Program-made: the position numbers and the translations under genes
The notes under the pieces: generated by a model
The model's input: the letters and a program-made list of their open reading frames with translations, nothing else
Told to the model about the DNA's origin: nothing
Databases searched by the model: none
In this document: positions 33,318 to 40,858 of the stretch, one piece after another
How positions within the stretch are numbered: the first letter of the stretch is position 1
How the letters are laid out: each line of letters starts with the position of its first letter
Assembly: GCA_937146805.1 (NCBI GenBank)
Contig: CAKZRR010000050.1
Location: 1 to 40,915, forward strand
DNA: 40,915 nt
Direction: 5' to 3'
Source of the DNA: an uncultured Owenweeksia sp.
Lineage (GTDB): Bacteria; Bacteroidota; Bacteroidia; Flavobacteriales; Schleiferiaceae

Positions 33318-33805
33318 TTAACATAAAACCAGGCCCTCCCGTTGAGGTAACTTTCAAAGTAAAAAAAGTACCCAAGTTTATTATAGCTTGTTTGGTGGTA
33401 GCGTTAACTGGGGTTGTAATTTTACCTTTAATTGGAGTTTTTTTTGGTTTGATATATGGTAATGGCCCACATATCGGCTTTGTATTTGGTTTGTTAGTTT
33501 TTGGTCTAATAGCGCGCTTTTTGGTGCGTACCATTTGCTGGAACCTTTTTGGTTTTGAAAAGTGGATTATTAGCGAAAAGGAAATATCCTATGAAGCTGA
33601 TTACAAATATTTCAGAGGTCGGTCGGTTAAGCTAGAGAGCCCATTTACCTTAGGCTTTATTTTTCAATATGAAAACGAAAAAGACCGTGTACAGCTAACC
33701 GCGGAATCCGAAGAAAATCAAATAACCTCCGTAATTAAGATAGCCAAAAAAGATGCGCAGCATTTGGCTACCCAGCTTCCGCTTAACGTTTTCTTTTTGG
33801 ATTAA
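33308..33805 (+). CDS. Small membrane protein coupled to the helicase, PH-like C-terminus
   Basis: A 165-residue protein with two predicted transmembrane helices (about 25-50 and 53-72; FIIACLVVALTGVVILPLIG and IGFVFGLLVFGLIARFLV). A C-terminal beta-rich region (WIISEKEISYEADYKYFRGR onward) has a layout compatible with a bacterial PH-like domain. Its ATG lies 10 nt inside the helicase gene, and the pair of membrane segments mirrors the two in the helicase, so the proteins likely form a membrane complex. No enzymatic motif. The spacer that follows has a GCCAC/GTGGC foldback (about 33809-33826) but no clear T run. Confidence 0.7.
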   Translation: MEVINIKPGPPVEVTFKVKKVPKFIIACLVVALTGVVILPLIGVFFGLIYGNGPHIGFVFGLLVFGLIARFLVRTICWNLFGFEKWIISEKEISYEADYKYFRGRSVKLESPFTLGFIFQYENEKDRVQLTAESEENQITSVIKIAKKDAQHLATQLPLNVFFLD

Positions 33806-33880
33806 CAGGCCACAAGCAAGGTGGCATTAATAATTTCTAATTGAGCATTTAGTTTAGCAGCTCTCCTCTTTTATTTTTAA

Positions 33881-33888
33881 TAAATTTG
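33881..33888 (+). promoter_or_regulatory. -7 element (TAAATTTG) for the TlpA-like gene
   Basis: TAAATTTG fits TAnnTTTG, 28 bp before the ATG at 33916. It argues for the start at 33916 and against the in-frame TTG at 33886, which lies inside the -7 element. Confidence 0.6.
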
Positions 33889-33915
33889 AGAAATGTATTA
33901 CGAAAAAGCAATTCC

Positions 33916-35196
33916 ATGAAAAAGCTCCTAATTTTTACAATTCTTGTTTCAGCATTTACACTTCAAGCACAAGAAGAAACCGTAAGAGTAAAAACTGAGT
34001 TGAAATCTGGAAGAGCAGGTTATCCGGGAGGCTGGGCCTTTGCCTTCTTTAAGCAACTAAACCCGAACTCATGGGAAACATCAACCACCAGGCTAATTGG
34101 AATTCCGGAAGATTGGAATGAGTATTACCGAAAAGAAGTCCTGTTTCAAAGAAATCAATTCGTATTTCAGAATTACAAACAAGGGAATATTACCGATTCA
34201 ACGTTTACATTTCTCCTTGAAAAAAGGGGTATTGACACAATAAACAATCAATATTCTGCGGATCCAATAGCTTGTTTTAGTACTTTAATTTACCGCGATA
34301 AAGGTAATGGCAAAGTGGAGTACATGGTGGACACAGACGCTGATGGTGACTTTGCCGATGAAAAAAAACACGAGCCTTTAAAGGGTGTTGTAATCAATCG
34401 TTTAGAATCCGTCATTAAGAAAGTGCCTTATATGCAGTATGAATTATTTGTAAATAATACGACTTTGAGAGATAGCGTTCCTTTTATGGTGTTCTGTAAT
34501 GAAACAGAAAAGCATGGAAAATATCTGGCTTACAATTTTCCCGTATATGCAGAAGGTGTTTTTGGAGGTGAGACTTTCATTGTATCAGCATCTAAGGTTG
34601 ACTTTAGTAGGTTTACGGTGAGTGGGTTAAACAATGAAACCAAAACTCGAGAAGAGGAAAAAGCTAAACGTGGCGATCGGGTAAACTACTTTGGAGACTG
34701 GTATGAAATCGATTATTTTGATAGAGCTAGTATGGAGCTTGTGCTAGAGAAGGTAGACCTTGCAAGGGATAGCATCAGTCCGACTGTTGGGTTTTATGCT
34801 CCCGATTTTGAGTTTGCGGTTATGGACTCAGGGAAGGAAATGAAGCTGATTGATTTTCAAGGGAAGTATGTAATACTAGATTTTTGGGGTACATGGTGCC
34901 GACCCTGTGTGGGTGGAATTCCAGACTTGGTAAAACTACATGAAGAATTAAAAGGAGAGCCCTTCGAAATAGTATCCATTGCGGTTAAATCAAAACGCGA
35001 AGCTTTTGACACTCTAGTTGAGGAGCATGGAATGGATTGGCTTCATGCATGGGAGGCCAACAGTAGCGGAGAAATGGTGCGGCTGTATAATGTAAATAGT
35101 TTCCCCACAATAGTTTTGATCGATCCAAATGGTAAAATAATATACAGAGACTGGCAGTTAGGAGAAGTAAAGAAATTGGTTCAGGAGCGGAGGTAA
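33916..35196 (+). CDS. TlpA-family periplasmic thioredoxin-like protein
   Basis: A 426-residue exported protein (signal MKKLLIFTILVSAFTLQAQ). The first ~290 residues are a beta-rich domain not recognised. It is followed by a thioredoxin fold of the TlpA/ResA type: ILDFWGTWCRPC (W327-C328-R-P-C331) with the later cis-proline NSFPTIVLIDP. The CxxC implies a disulfide reductase role in the periplasm, perhaps cytochrome maturation or thiol repair. The N-terminal part may carry substrate binding. It is convergent with a T9SS gene (30-nt gap) and seems unrelated to the paa pathway. Confidence 0.85.
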   Translation: MKKLLIFTILVSAFTLQAQEETVRVKTELKSGRAGYPGGWAFAFFKQLNPNSWETSTTRLIGIPEDWNEYYRKEVLFQRNQFVFQNYKQGNITDSTFTFLLEKRGIDTINNQYSADPIACFSTLIYRDKGNGKVEYMVDTDADGDFADEKKHEPLKGVVINRLESVIKKVPYMQYELFVNNTTLRDSVPFMVFCNETEKHGKYLAYNFPVYAEGVFGGETFIVSASKVDFSRFTVSGLNNETKTREEEKAKRGDRVNYFGDWYEIDYFDRASMELVLEKVDLARDSISPTVGFYAPDFEFAVMDSGKEMKLIDFQGKYVILDFWGTWCRPCVGGIPDLVKLHEELKGEPFEIVSIAVKSKREAFDTLVEEHGMDWLHAWEANSSGEMVRLYNVNSFPTIVLIDPNGKIIYRDWQLGEVKKLVQERR

Positions 35197-35226
35197 AGTT
35201 TTGCTGATCTCATTATTTTCATTCTA

Positions 35227-36234
35227 CTATTGCCTAATGATTTTTAGGGTTTGAATGCGGCTTTTTAAATTTAGCTTTAAAAAGTAGGAACCCTGTGGGA
35301 GCTCGAATAAGTCGATAACAGCAGCCTCTTCAGTAAGTTCACCTTGAAGGACAATAGCTCCAATAGAGTTTAGCAACGTAAAAGCCGTAGGTGATTCTAT
35401 ACCTTTAATATTTAAGTTATCTCTTGTAGGTATAGGGTAGGCTTCCACAAGGAGGTCATCATCAAAAAACTCATCAATACTTATATTGGTGTGCTGTATG
35501 TGTTGGATAACATATTTTCCGCTGGTTAGTTTTATGCCATTTTCGTGAGTTCTCCAAATCCGATATTGAAAGAGTGGCCAATTGTAATTTTTTGCATAAA
35601 ACTGATACGCGACAACCTCCCCTTTTACATTGGAGTTAGGGTAAAAATCAGTTACGGTTATTGTTTCTTTCAGCAATACATCGTTATATACACCTTTGGG
35701 GAGAACTAATTTACCGTAACCGATAATGGTACAGCTCAGGTGTTGTTTTTGCCCAATAGGGAGCCCGGATAAAGAGTTTATTATTAAGGAGTCAGAAAAG
35801 GTGTCACCGTATGTACTAGGAAATTGTAATATTTTTTGTGGATTAGAATAAACCTGGTAAGCGCCATTGAGGCCTCCCTTAGTTTTATCAAAGTTTCCAA
35901 GCGCTTTGAGAGAAGAAGGGCTGATTTTATAGTAGTACTCAACACCCAGCCTTACATTAACTATGTTTGAAGATGGAAAATTGCTTGCTGAGTTATATGA
36001 GGAAACATGAGGACTTGTAGTGGTTGTAAAGGAGCTTGAAGTTGTGAGGCCAGAGAAATCCCAAGTCATGTTAGCGCCTGAAGAAGGAGCTAAAACACCA
36101 GTGGTATCGCAATGAACTTCCTCGATGGAATCTCGTTTGTAAAACCTGAAGTCGGCAGCGGTAATAGTAATTTGGGCGGCCAAATAAAGTGGTCCCAGAA
36201 AGAAGACAGCTAATAGTGAAAGAAGGTTTCTCAT
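35227..36234 (-). CDS. T9SS type A sorting-domain protein (hypothetical)
   Basis: A 335-residue secreted protein: a signal peptide (MRNLLSLLAVFFLGPLYLAA), then a beta-strand-rich body (YYKISPSSLKALGNFDKTKG and GDTFSDSL are recognisable repeats). The ~80-residue C-terminal type A sorting domain runs VEAYPIPTRDNLNIKG ... LPQGSYFLKLNLKSR. The body matches no domain I can name. It will be exported by the type IX system and probably anchored at the surface. It is divergent from paaG, and the shared 133-bp promoter region has a good -7 element for paaG. Confidence 0.8.
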   Translation of the reverse strand: MRNLLSLLAVFFLGPLYLAAQITITAADFRFYKRDSIEEVHCDTTGVLAPSSGANMTWDFSGLTTSSSFTTTTSPHVSSYNSASNFPSSNIVNVRLGVEYYYKISPSSLKALGNFDKTKGGLNGAYQVYSNPQKILQFPSTYGDTFSDSLIINSLSGLPIGQKQHLSCTIIGYGKLVLPKGVYNDVLLKETITVTDFYPNSNVKGEVVAYQFYAKNYNWPLFQYRIWRTHENGIKLTSGKYVIQHIQHTNISIDEFFDDDLLVEAYPIPTRDNLNIKGIESPTAFTLLNSIGAIVLQGELTEEAAVIDLFELPQGSYFLKLNLKSRIQTLKIIRQ

Positions 36235-36344
36235 GGGTTGGTTTGTTAAGTAGATGGTTGAAGAAAAGAGATAGAAGTCAGTAATATTTTAAGAAACGGT
36301 TGCAAAGTCTTTTTTATTTGAAGAAGCACCCTCAACTTTCTTTT

Positions 36345-36352
36345 TACTTTTG
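36345..36352 (+). promoter_or_regulatory. -7 element (TACTTTTG) for paaG
   Basis: TACTTTTG fits TAnnTTTG, with a possible TTTG -33 at 36317-36320 (24-bp gap). The ATG at 36368 lies 15 bp after the element, so the leader is short. A longer in-frame TTG start at 36350 is excluded by its position inside the promoter. Confidence 0.7.
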
Positions 36353-36367
36353 GGGCAAAACGAAATC

Positions 36368-37147
36368 ATGTCTCAATATATAAGCAGCCAACAAGAAGGA
36401 GGTGTTTTAAAAATAACCCTTAACCGCCCCGATAAATACAACAGCTTTGTGCGCGAAATGGCCATGGCCCTGCAAGCCCAACTTAAGCAAGCCGATACGG
36501 ATTCGAGTATTCGTTGCGTGTACCTTACCGGAAACGGAAAGGCCTTTTGTGCGGGTCAGGATTTAGCAGAAGCCACCGACCCCAATGGCCCAGAGCTGAG
36601 CAAAATAGTAACCGAGCATTACAATCCTATTATAGAAGCTATTACAAATTTGAACAAACCAGTAGTAGCTGCGGTAAATGGCGTAGCAGCAGGTGCGGGA
36701 GCCAACATTGCTTTGGCAGCAGATATCTGTGTAGCCACCGAATCGGCTAGTTTTATACAGGCATTTTCTAAAATTGGTTTGATTCCTGATAGTGGCGGCA
36801 CCTATACTTTACCACGCTTAATTGGTTTCCAAAAAGCCTCGGCATTAATGATGCTAGGCGATAAAGTTTCAGCCACGGATGCGGAGCGTATGGGAATGAT
36901 TTATAAAGTTTTTGCAGATAACAGCTTTGCGGAAGAATCGATGAAGATTGCAAAGACCTTGGCCGTTATGCCTACGAAGGCTTTGGTAGACACTAAAAAG
37001 CTGCTGAAAGCATCTTCGTTAAACACCCTACAAGAACAACTGGCTTTAGAAGATAAATATCAAACCGAGTGCGGCAAAAGCTATGACTATGCGGAGGGCA
37101 CTAAGGCATTTTTGGAGAAACGTAGACCTGAATTTAAAGGGGAGTAA
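36368..37147 (+). CDS. paaG: 1,2-epoxyphenylacetyl-CoA isomerase-like enoyl-CoA hydratase PaaG
   Basis: A 259-residue crotonase-fold enzyme. The oxyanion-hole blocks read FCAGQDLAEATD and AVNGVAAGAGANIALAADI. The active-site stretch IGLIPDSGGTYTLPRLIG has Asp in place of the hydratase glutamate. This SGGT-LPR arrangement with Asp is characteristic of PaaG, which isomerises the ring-1,2-epoxide to the oxepin. The length agrees with PaaG (about 262). Together with the distant paaABCD and paaH it supports phenylacetate use. In this genome the gene is separated from paaD by three unrelated transcription units. Confidence 0.88.
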   Translation: MSQYISSQQEGGVLKITLNRPDKYNSFVREMAMALQAQLKQADTDSSIRCVYLTGNGKAFCAGQDLAEATDPNGPELSKIVTEHYNPIIEAITNLNKPVVAAVNGVAAGAGANIALAADICVATESASFIQAFSKIGLIPDSGGTYTLPRLIGFQKASALMMLGDKVSATDAERMGMIYKVFADNSFAEESMKIAKTLAVMPTKALVDTKKLLKASSLNTLQEQLALEDKYQTECGKSYDYAEGTKAFLEKRRPEFKGE

Positions 37148-37160
37148 ATTTGTTGAGAAG

Positions 37161-37248
37161 TGGATTAGTTAATTAGTAGAGTTTTTAATAGTGGGTTTAG
37201 TGATTCGTAGTAAGTCTTTCTTCACTAGTTAACCACCCAACCAATCCA
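37161..37248. repeat. Imperfect inverted repeat after paaG
   Basis: TGGATTAGTTAATTAGT (37161-37177) is complementary, with mismatches and a gap, to the segment starting ACTAGTTAAC at 37224 and ending CCAATCCA at 37248. A 46-nt non-coding loop lies between. It sits beside the repeat-flanked four-helix-bundle gene and is probably part of that insertion. Confidence 0.45.
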
Positions 37249-37255
37249 AGAGTTA

Positions 37256-37273
37256 ACCAATTAACTATTTAAC
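37256..37273 (+). repeat. Left flanking repeat of the four-helix-bundle insertion (copy at 37677-37694)
   Basis: ACCAATTAACTATTTAAC at 37256-37273 matches ACCAATTAACAATTTAAC at 37677-37694 at 17 of 18 bases. An additional exact ACCAATTAAC lies at 37661-37670, overlapping the stop codon of the enclosed gene. The copies bracket the gene at 37295-37669, as would be expected for an inserted element. Confidence 0.75.
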
Positions 37274-37294
37274 GAATTCACAAACCAGACATAG

Positions 37295-37669
37295 ATGAAA
37301 ACCTTTAAGGATTTAAACTGCTGGAAGGAGGCGCGCATTTTTAGACAGATGTGTTTTGAATTAGTGAAGAAGTTTCCGGCCGAGGAAAAGTATAGGTTAA
37401 TCGATCAACTCATTCGAAGTTCTAGAGGAATATGTGCTGCAATTGCTGAAGGCCACGGTAGGTTTCACTATCAAGAAAATATTCAGTATTGCCGAATTGC
37501 AAGAGGTTCGTTAGAAGAATCTTTGGATCATCTTATGGTTGCTTGGGAATGTGAGTATATCGAAAAGGATGAGTTTGAAAAGTATGGGAAGCAACATGAA
37601 ACAATATTGGCTTTATTAAATGGATATATTTCGTATCTCAAAAAACGGAAGAGTGGCGAAACCAATTAA
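37295..37669 (+). CDS. Four-helix-bundle (23S rRNA intervening-sequence-type) protein
   Basis: A 124-residue protein of the family found both in 23S rRNA intervening sequences and as stand-alone genes. Family signatures: DLNCWKEARIFRQMCFELVKKF at the start, RLIDQLIRSSRGICAAIAEG in the second helix, and ARGSLEESLDHLMVA in the third. It is related in fold to Avd of diversity-generating retroelements, which packs as a pentamer, but no reverse transcriptase is near. Flanking near-identical 18-bp repeats suggest it is a small mobile-like insert between paaG and paaH. Function of free-standing copies is unknown. The start at 37295 gives a normal family length. Confidence 0.9.
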   Translation: MKTFKDLNCWKEARIFRQMCFELVKKFPAEEKYRLIDQLIRSSRGICAAIAEGHGRFHYQENIQYCRIARGSLEESLDHLMVAWECEYIEKDEFEKYGKQHETILALLNGYISYLKKRKSGETN

Positions 37670-37699
37670 CAAATCCACCAATTAACAATTTAACTAATA

Positions 37700-38854
37700 A
37701 TGAAAGTATCAATTATAGGTTCGGGCTCAATGGGGTCGGGGATTGCTCAAGTGGCAGCTCAAAATGGAAATGAGGTTGTTTTAGTAGACACATCCCAACA
37801 AGCAGTAGATAATGCAAAGGCAGGTCATGTAAAAATATTGGCTCGATTAGTAGAAAAGCAAAGACTGCAAGAAGGAGAAGACAAGGAAATTCTAAACCGA
37901 ATTAGGTATTCCACTTCTATGGCAGATATCTCAGGAAGCGACTTGGTTATAGAAGCTATTATCGAAAATATGGACATCAAGAAAAAGGTGTTTGCTCAGA
38001 TGGAAGGGCTTTGCGGTGACAACACCATTCTCGCTTCCAACACCTCCTCACTTTCTATCGCCAGTATAGGAGCTTCTGTAAAAAAGGCGGACCGCGTTAT
38101 TGGTATTCACTTTTTCAACCCCGCACCTTTAATGCCTTTGGTAGAGATTATACCCGCAGTGAGCACTTCGGCAGAAACCACCCAAAAAGCCAAAGACATT
38201 ATTGATAGTTGGGGCAAAGTAACGGTGCAGACTAAAGACACTCCGGGTTTTATTGTAAACCGTGTGGCGCGCCCTTTTTATGGCGAAGCCGTGCGTATAT
38301 ATGAAGAAGGTTTAGCAGATTTCGCTACCATTGACTGGGCTATGACCGAACTCGGTGGCTTTCGCATGGGGCCATTTACCTTAATGGATTTTATAGGCCA
38401 TGACGTAAACTATGCCGTAACCGAAAGTGTGTTTACCGCCTTTTATTTTGATCCACGCTACCGACCCAACTTTACCCAAAAACGCTTGGTAGAAGCAGGT
38501 TGGTTAGGTCGCAAATCTGGGAAAGGTTTTTATGATTATGCGGAAGGTGCGGAAAAAGCCGAGCCGAATAAAGATGCCGCTTTAGGAGAAAAAATCAAGA
38601 ACCGTATTTTGATGATGTTGATCAACGAAGCGGCTGATGCTTTGTTTTTGAATATCGCTTCGGCTAAAGATATTGACTTGGCCATGACCAAAGGCGTGAA
38701 CTACCCAAAAGGTTTATTGGCTTGGGCCGATGAAATAGGCATTCAAAAGTGTGTGGATGCGCTGGATGGTATGTATAACGAATATCACGAGGACCGCTAC
38801 CGTTGTAGCCCACTGCTACGGAAAATGGCTGAGGAAGGGAGGAAGTTTTTTTAG
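37700..38854 (+). CDS. paaH: 3-hydroxyacyl-CoA dehydrogenase PaaH
   Basis: A 384-residue NAD-dependent dehydrogenase. The N-terminal Rossmann fold is IGSGSMGSGIAQVAAQNG, followed by SNTSSLSIA and IGIHFFNPAPLMPLVEIIP. The C-terminal dimerisation domains begin DTPGFIVNRVARPFYGEA and end with ESVFTAFYFDPRYRP...GRKSGKGFYDY. It oxidises the hydroxyacyl-CoA (in the paa pathway, 3-hydroxyadipyl-CoA) with NAD+. The length is typical of Bacteroidota homologues. The start follows the right-hand repeat by 6 nt. The last 19 codons recur at 39603-39659, see the finding. Confidence 0.9.
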   Translation: MKVSIIGSGSMGSGIAQVAAQNGNEVVLVDTSQQAVDNAKAGHVKILARLVEKQRLQEGEDKEILNRIRYSTSMADISGSDLVIEAIIENMDIKKKVFAQMEGLCGDNTILASNTSSLSIASIGASVKKADRVIGIHFFNPAPLMPLVEIIPAVSTSAETTQKAKDIIDSWGKVTVQTKDTPGFIVNRVARPFYGEAVRIYEEGLADFATIDWAMTELGGFRMGPFTLMDFIGHDVNYAVTESVFTAFYFDPRYRPNFTQKRLVEAGWLGRKSGKGFYDYAEGAEKAEPNKDAALGEKIKNRILMMLINEAADALFLNIASAKDIDLAMTKGVNYPKGLLAWADEIGIQKCVDALDGMYNEYHEDRYRCSPLLRKMAEEGRKFF

Positions 38855-38889
38855 AGGCACGTTAAGTGTAAAATGCGATTAATACATTT

Positions 38890-39501
38890 TCACACAGTTT
38901 TTGCAGCTGTTATTTCTTTATTTATTCTTAATTCAATGTTGTTGTCAAATAGCTCACCTTTTAACATTATGGTCGTCCAATCAGCACTTAATTCTATATT
39001 TTCAATTTTGGTAAGGGTTGGCGTTTTCCAAAGTGTTTGAAACGGATGTTTAGATTTTGAAAAACTAATAATTAAAGGTTCTTGAATTTCAGTATAGAAG
39101 TGATGCGGAGTCTTAGGTTTGTGCAAAGGAAAAATGATAAGGGCATCTTTCTCAATAATATACCCTTCATTCATTCCCAAATTAGGTTGAGTTTCGCCAT
39201 ATTTTTTGAATGTATTTAGAACTGATACCTTTTCTTTTATAATAGAAATAGCAATTCGCTTACCTAGTTCATTTTCTTCAATTCCTAATATATTTAAAAG
39301 GTGAATCCATTTTCGGTAATTGATAAAGTTCAAAACCGCTGTGAAAGGAAACATGAAAATATTCCAAAGGGCCTTATGAAAACCTTTCTGAGAGGCCCTA
39401 TCCTTCAATTCTCTTTTTATGTAGATTCCGTAGTTCACTCTATGGTTACCTGCATCTAAATAAAGCCAAACGTTACGGTTCCACAACCAGTTGCACGACA
39501 T
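38890..39501 (-). CDS. Hypothetical protein between paaH and a paaH 3'-end copy
   Basis: I do not recognise this protein. From the ATG at 39501 it is 203 residues. Two further in-frame ATGs (39561 and 39651) would extend it. The longest form runs antisense through the paaH remnant, so it is unlikely. The visible parts are a basic N-terminus (SCNWLWNRNVWLYLDAGNHR), a hydrophobic patch (LWNIFMFPFTAVLNFI), and a C-terminal segment with alternating hydrophobics that may be beta (FSKSKHPFQTLWKTPTLTKI). No signal peptide, no catalytic motif. It is convergent with paaH (35-nt gap) and looks like a later insertion relative to the duplicated paaH end. Confidence 0.55.
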   Translation of the reverse strand: MSCNWLWNRNVWLYLDAGNHRVNYGIYIKRELKDRASQKGFHKALWNIFMFPFTAVLNFINYRKWIHLLNILGIEENELGKRIAISIIKEKVSVLNTFKKYGETQPNLGMNEGYIIEKDALIIFPLHKPKTPHHFYTEIQEPLIISFSKSKHPFQTLWKTPTLTKIENIELSADWTTIMLKGELFDNNIELRINKEITAAKTV

Positions 39502-39596
39502 CCTTGCTTTCCATCTTCGCGATGAAGATACAAAAGATAAACACTTGGAGTAAATAAACATTTTAAGTTCAAAATATTGTTTTCCTAGAAAACGGA

Positions 39597-39659
39597 GATG
39601 GCTACCGTTGTAGCCCATTGTTGCGTACAATGAGGAAGGAGAAGAGGGCATTCTTTTAG
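39597..39659 (+). pseudogene. Duplicate fragment of the paaH 3' end
   Basis: Reading forward from 39603 gives Y-R-C-S-P-L-L-R-T-M then a charged stretch and F-F-stop, ending with TAG at 39657-39659. PaaH ends Y-R-C-S-P-L-L-R-K-M ... F-F-stop at 38798-38854. The distance from Tyr to the stop is 57 nt in both, and the first 15 nt are identical. No similarity extends upstream of 39603. It is too short to be functional and is antisense to the N-terminus of the longest form of the hypothetical gene. Confidence 0.8.
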
Positions 39660-39718
39660 TTAGATAGTTTATATGTGGTGCCTAGGGTGAGATAAGAAAG
39701 ATTGGACACTAAACACAG

Positions 39719-39751
39719 CTGCCTAAGGATTTTAAGAAAAGCCTTAGGCAG
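39719..39751. other. Perfect 10-bp stem-loop downstream of the LamG gene
   Basis: CTGCCTAAGG (39719-39728) is complementary to CCTTAGGCAG (39742-39751), with a 13-nt AT-rich loop. It has no T run on either strand, so it may be an RNA stabiliser or part of the insertion debris rather than an intrinsic terminator. Confidence 0.5.
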
Positions 39752-39784
39752 AAGCACTTATATCAGCAGTATAACAAAAAAGCC

Positions 39785-40735
39785 CTACTGCACCACTAGT
39801 TTTTGGGTAGCTTTAACAACCCCGTTAGAGGTAATACTAATAAGGTAAACTCCAGGCTTTAGCCCTGCATTTATTTGGGTTTCTTTGTTTGTGTGCAATA
39901 CATTTTGCCATACTAGTCGCCCTGTTAAATCAATAATTTCGATGGAGGAATTATTGAAAAGAACATCTGCGATAAGCGAAAAATGACCATTTGTGGAGGG
40001 GTTGGGGAAGATTGTGAAACTAGCTGATTGGTTTACGGGAGCATCCACTACGGACAGCGATTTTTGAAATAGGGTATCTATTTCGTTGGCTGTAAGTATA
40101 CGATTGTAAATCCTAATCTCGTTAATTGCGCCAGTAAACCCCCTAGTATTGAAGGTAGATGCGCCAACAAAAATTTTGTTGTCCGAGCCACCGCTTGCCG
40201 GAAACAAACTTTCAACAACGCTTCCATCGAAAAGGCCATCAACGTAAACACTGGTGGTACTGCCGTTAGATTGCGCTACAATATTATGCCAGTTGCCATC
40301 TGTAACCGCATTTGTAGTAATATGAGAACCTGCTGTTGAACCATCAAAAGAGGCAAAAAGCTTGCCTGTACTGGGATTTATGCCCATGCTAAACCCAATA
40401 TTGGCGCCTTGCAATATTAATTGGTCTACAGATGGTGTAATGGTGGAGGTTTTTATCCATACAGAAATAGCCATTTCGGTGAACGAGGAGGCGTCAAAAA
40501 CGGAAGTAGATGTAAGCCGATCAACGCCATTAAAAGTGAGTGCAGAATCGTTTTGGGAAACAAATTCATAAGGGCTTACACTACCATTTACAGCCAGGTG
40601 ATTGCCTGATGTGGTTATATCGTTGAGGTTATTATTAAAAGGGTAATGCGCTTTTAGGCCATTTTTAAGAGTTTGGGCATTAAGACCAGTTGTAAAAAGA
40701 GTAAAGGCAACAAGAGGGGTTATGATTTTATTCAT
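39785..40735 (-). CDS. LamG-domain T9SS-exported protein
   Basis: A 316-residue secreted protein. The signal peptide (MNKIITPLVAFTLFTTGLNA) is followed by a concanavalin-like LamG/laminin-G fold: HYPFNNNLNDITTSGNH, the LTFNGVD strand, ISVWIKT, and the DGNWHNIVAQSNG...VYVDG core, ending GAINEIRIYNRILTANEID. The T9SS type A sorting domain follows (IFPNPSTNGHFSLIADV...LKPGVYLISI). LamG domains often bind carbohydrates or proteins, but no ligand residue can be assigned. The stop codon is followed by a perfect stem-loop at 39719-39751, although that is not an obvious terminator. Confidence 0.85.
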   Translation of the reverse strand: MNKIITPLVAFTLFTTGLNAQTLKNGLKAHYPFNNNLNDITTSGNHLAVNGSVSPYEFVSQNDSALTFNGVDRLTSTSVFDASSFTEMAISVWIKTSTITPSVDQLILQGANIGFSMGINPSTGKLFASFDGSTAGSHITTNAVTDGNWHNIVAQSNGSTTSVYVDGLFDGSVVESLFPASGGSDNKIFVGASTFNTRGFTGAINEIRIYNRILTANEIDTLFQKSLSVVDAPVNQSASFTIFPNPSTNGHFSLIADVLFNNSSIEIIDLTGRLVWQNVLHTNKETQINAGLKPGVYLISITSNGVVKATQKLVVQ

Positions 40736-40846
40736 TTATCATGGATTTAAGAGCTTATTAAAAGTACAAAGCCTAATGTAAAACTACAAAACTAAATATG
40801 AACAAATCAATAGGCTTCACCTTTTCGCTATTACTAGCCTAAACAA

Positions 40847-40854
40847 TACCTTTG
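40847..40854 (+). promoter_or_regulatory. -7 element (TACCTTTG) next to the right edge
   Basis: TACCTTTG fits TAnnTTTG and ends 4 bp before the ATG at 40859, so transcription would start at or just inside the coding sequence. A TTTT stretch at 40822-40825 is a possible -33 region. Confidence 0.45.
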
Positions 40855-40858
40855 CCAA

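Noticed and set aside
36350-36367. TTG start of paaG at 36350
   Set aside because: It lies inside a TAnnTTTG promoter element. The ATG at 36368 gives the normal family start.
37295-37669. Diversity-generating retroelement accessory protein (Avd)
   Set aside because: The fold family is shared, but no reverse transcriptase, template repeat or variable-protein gene is nearby, so the intervening-sequence-type protein call is retained.
39502-39651. N-terminal extension of the hypothetical minus-strand gene to 39651
   Set aside because: It is antisense to the duplicated paaH end. Shorter starts (39501 or 39561) are more plausible.
39719-39751. Intrinsic terminator for the LamG gene
   Set aside because: The stem is perfect but neither strand continues with a T run, so I list it only as a stem-loop.
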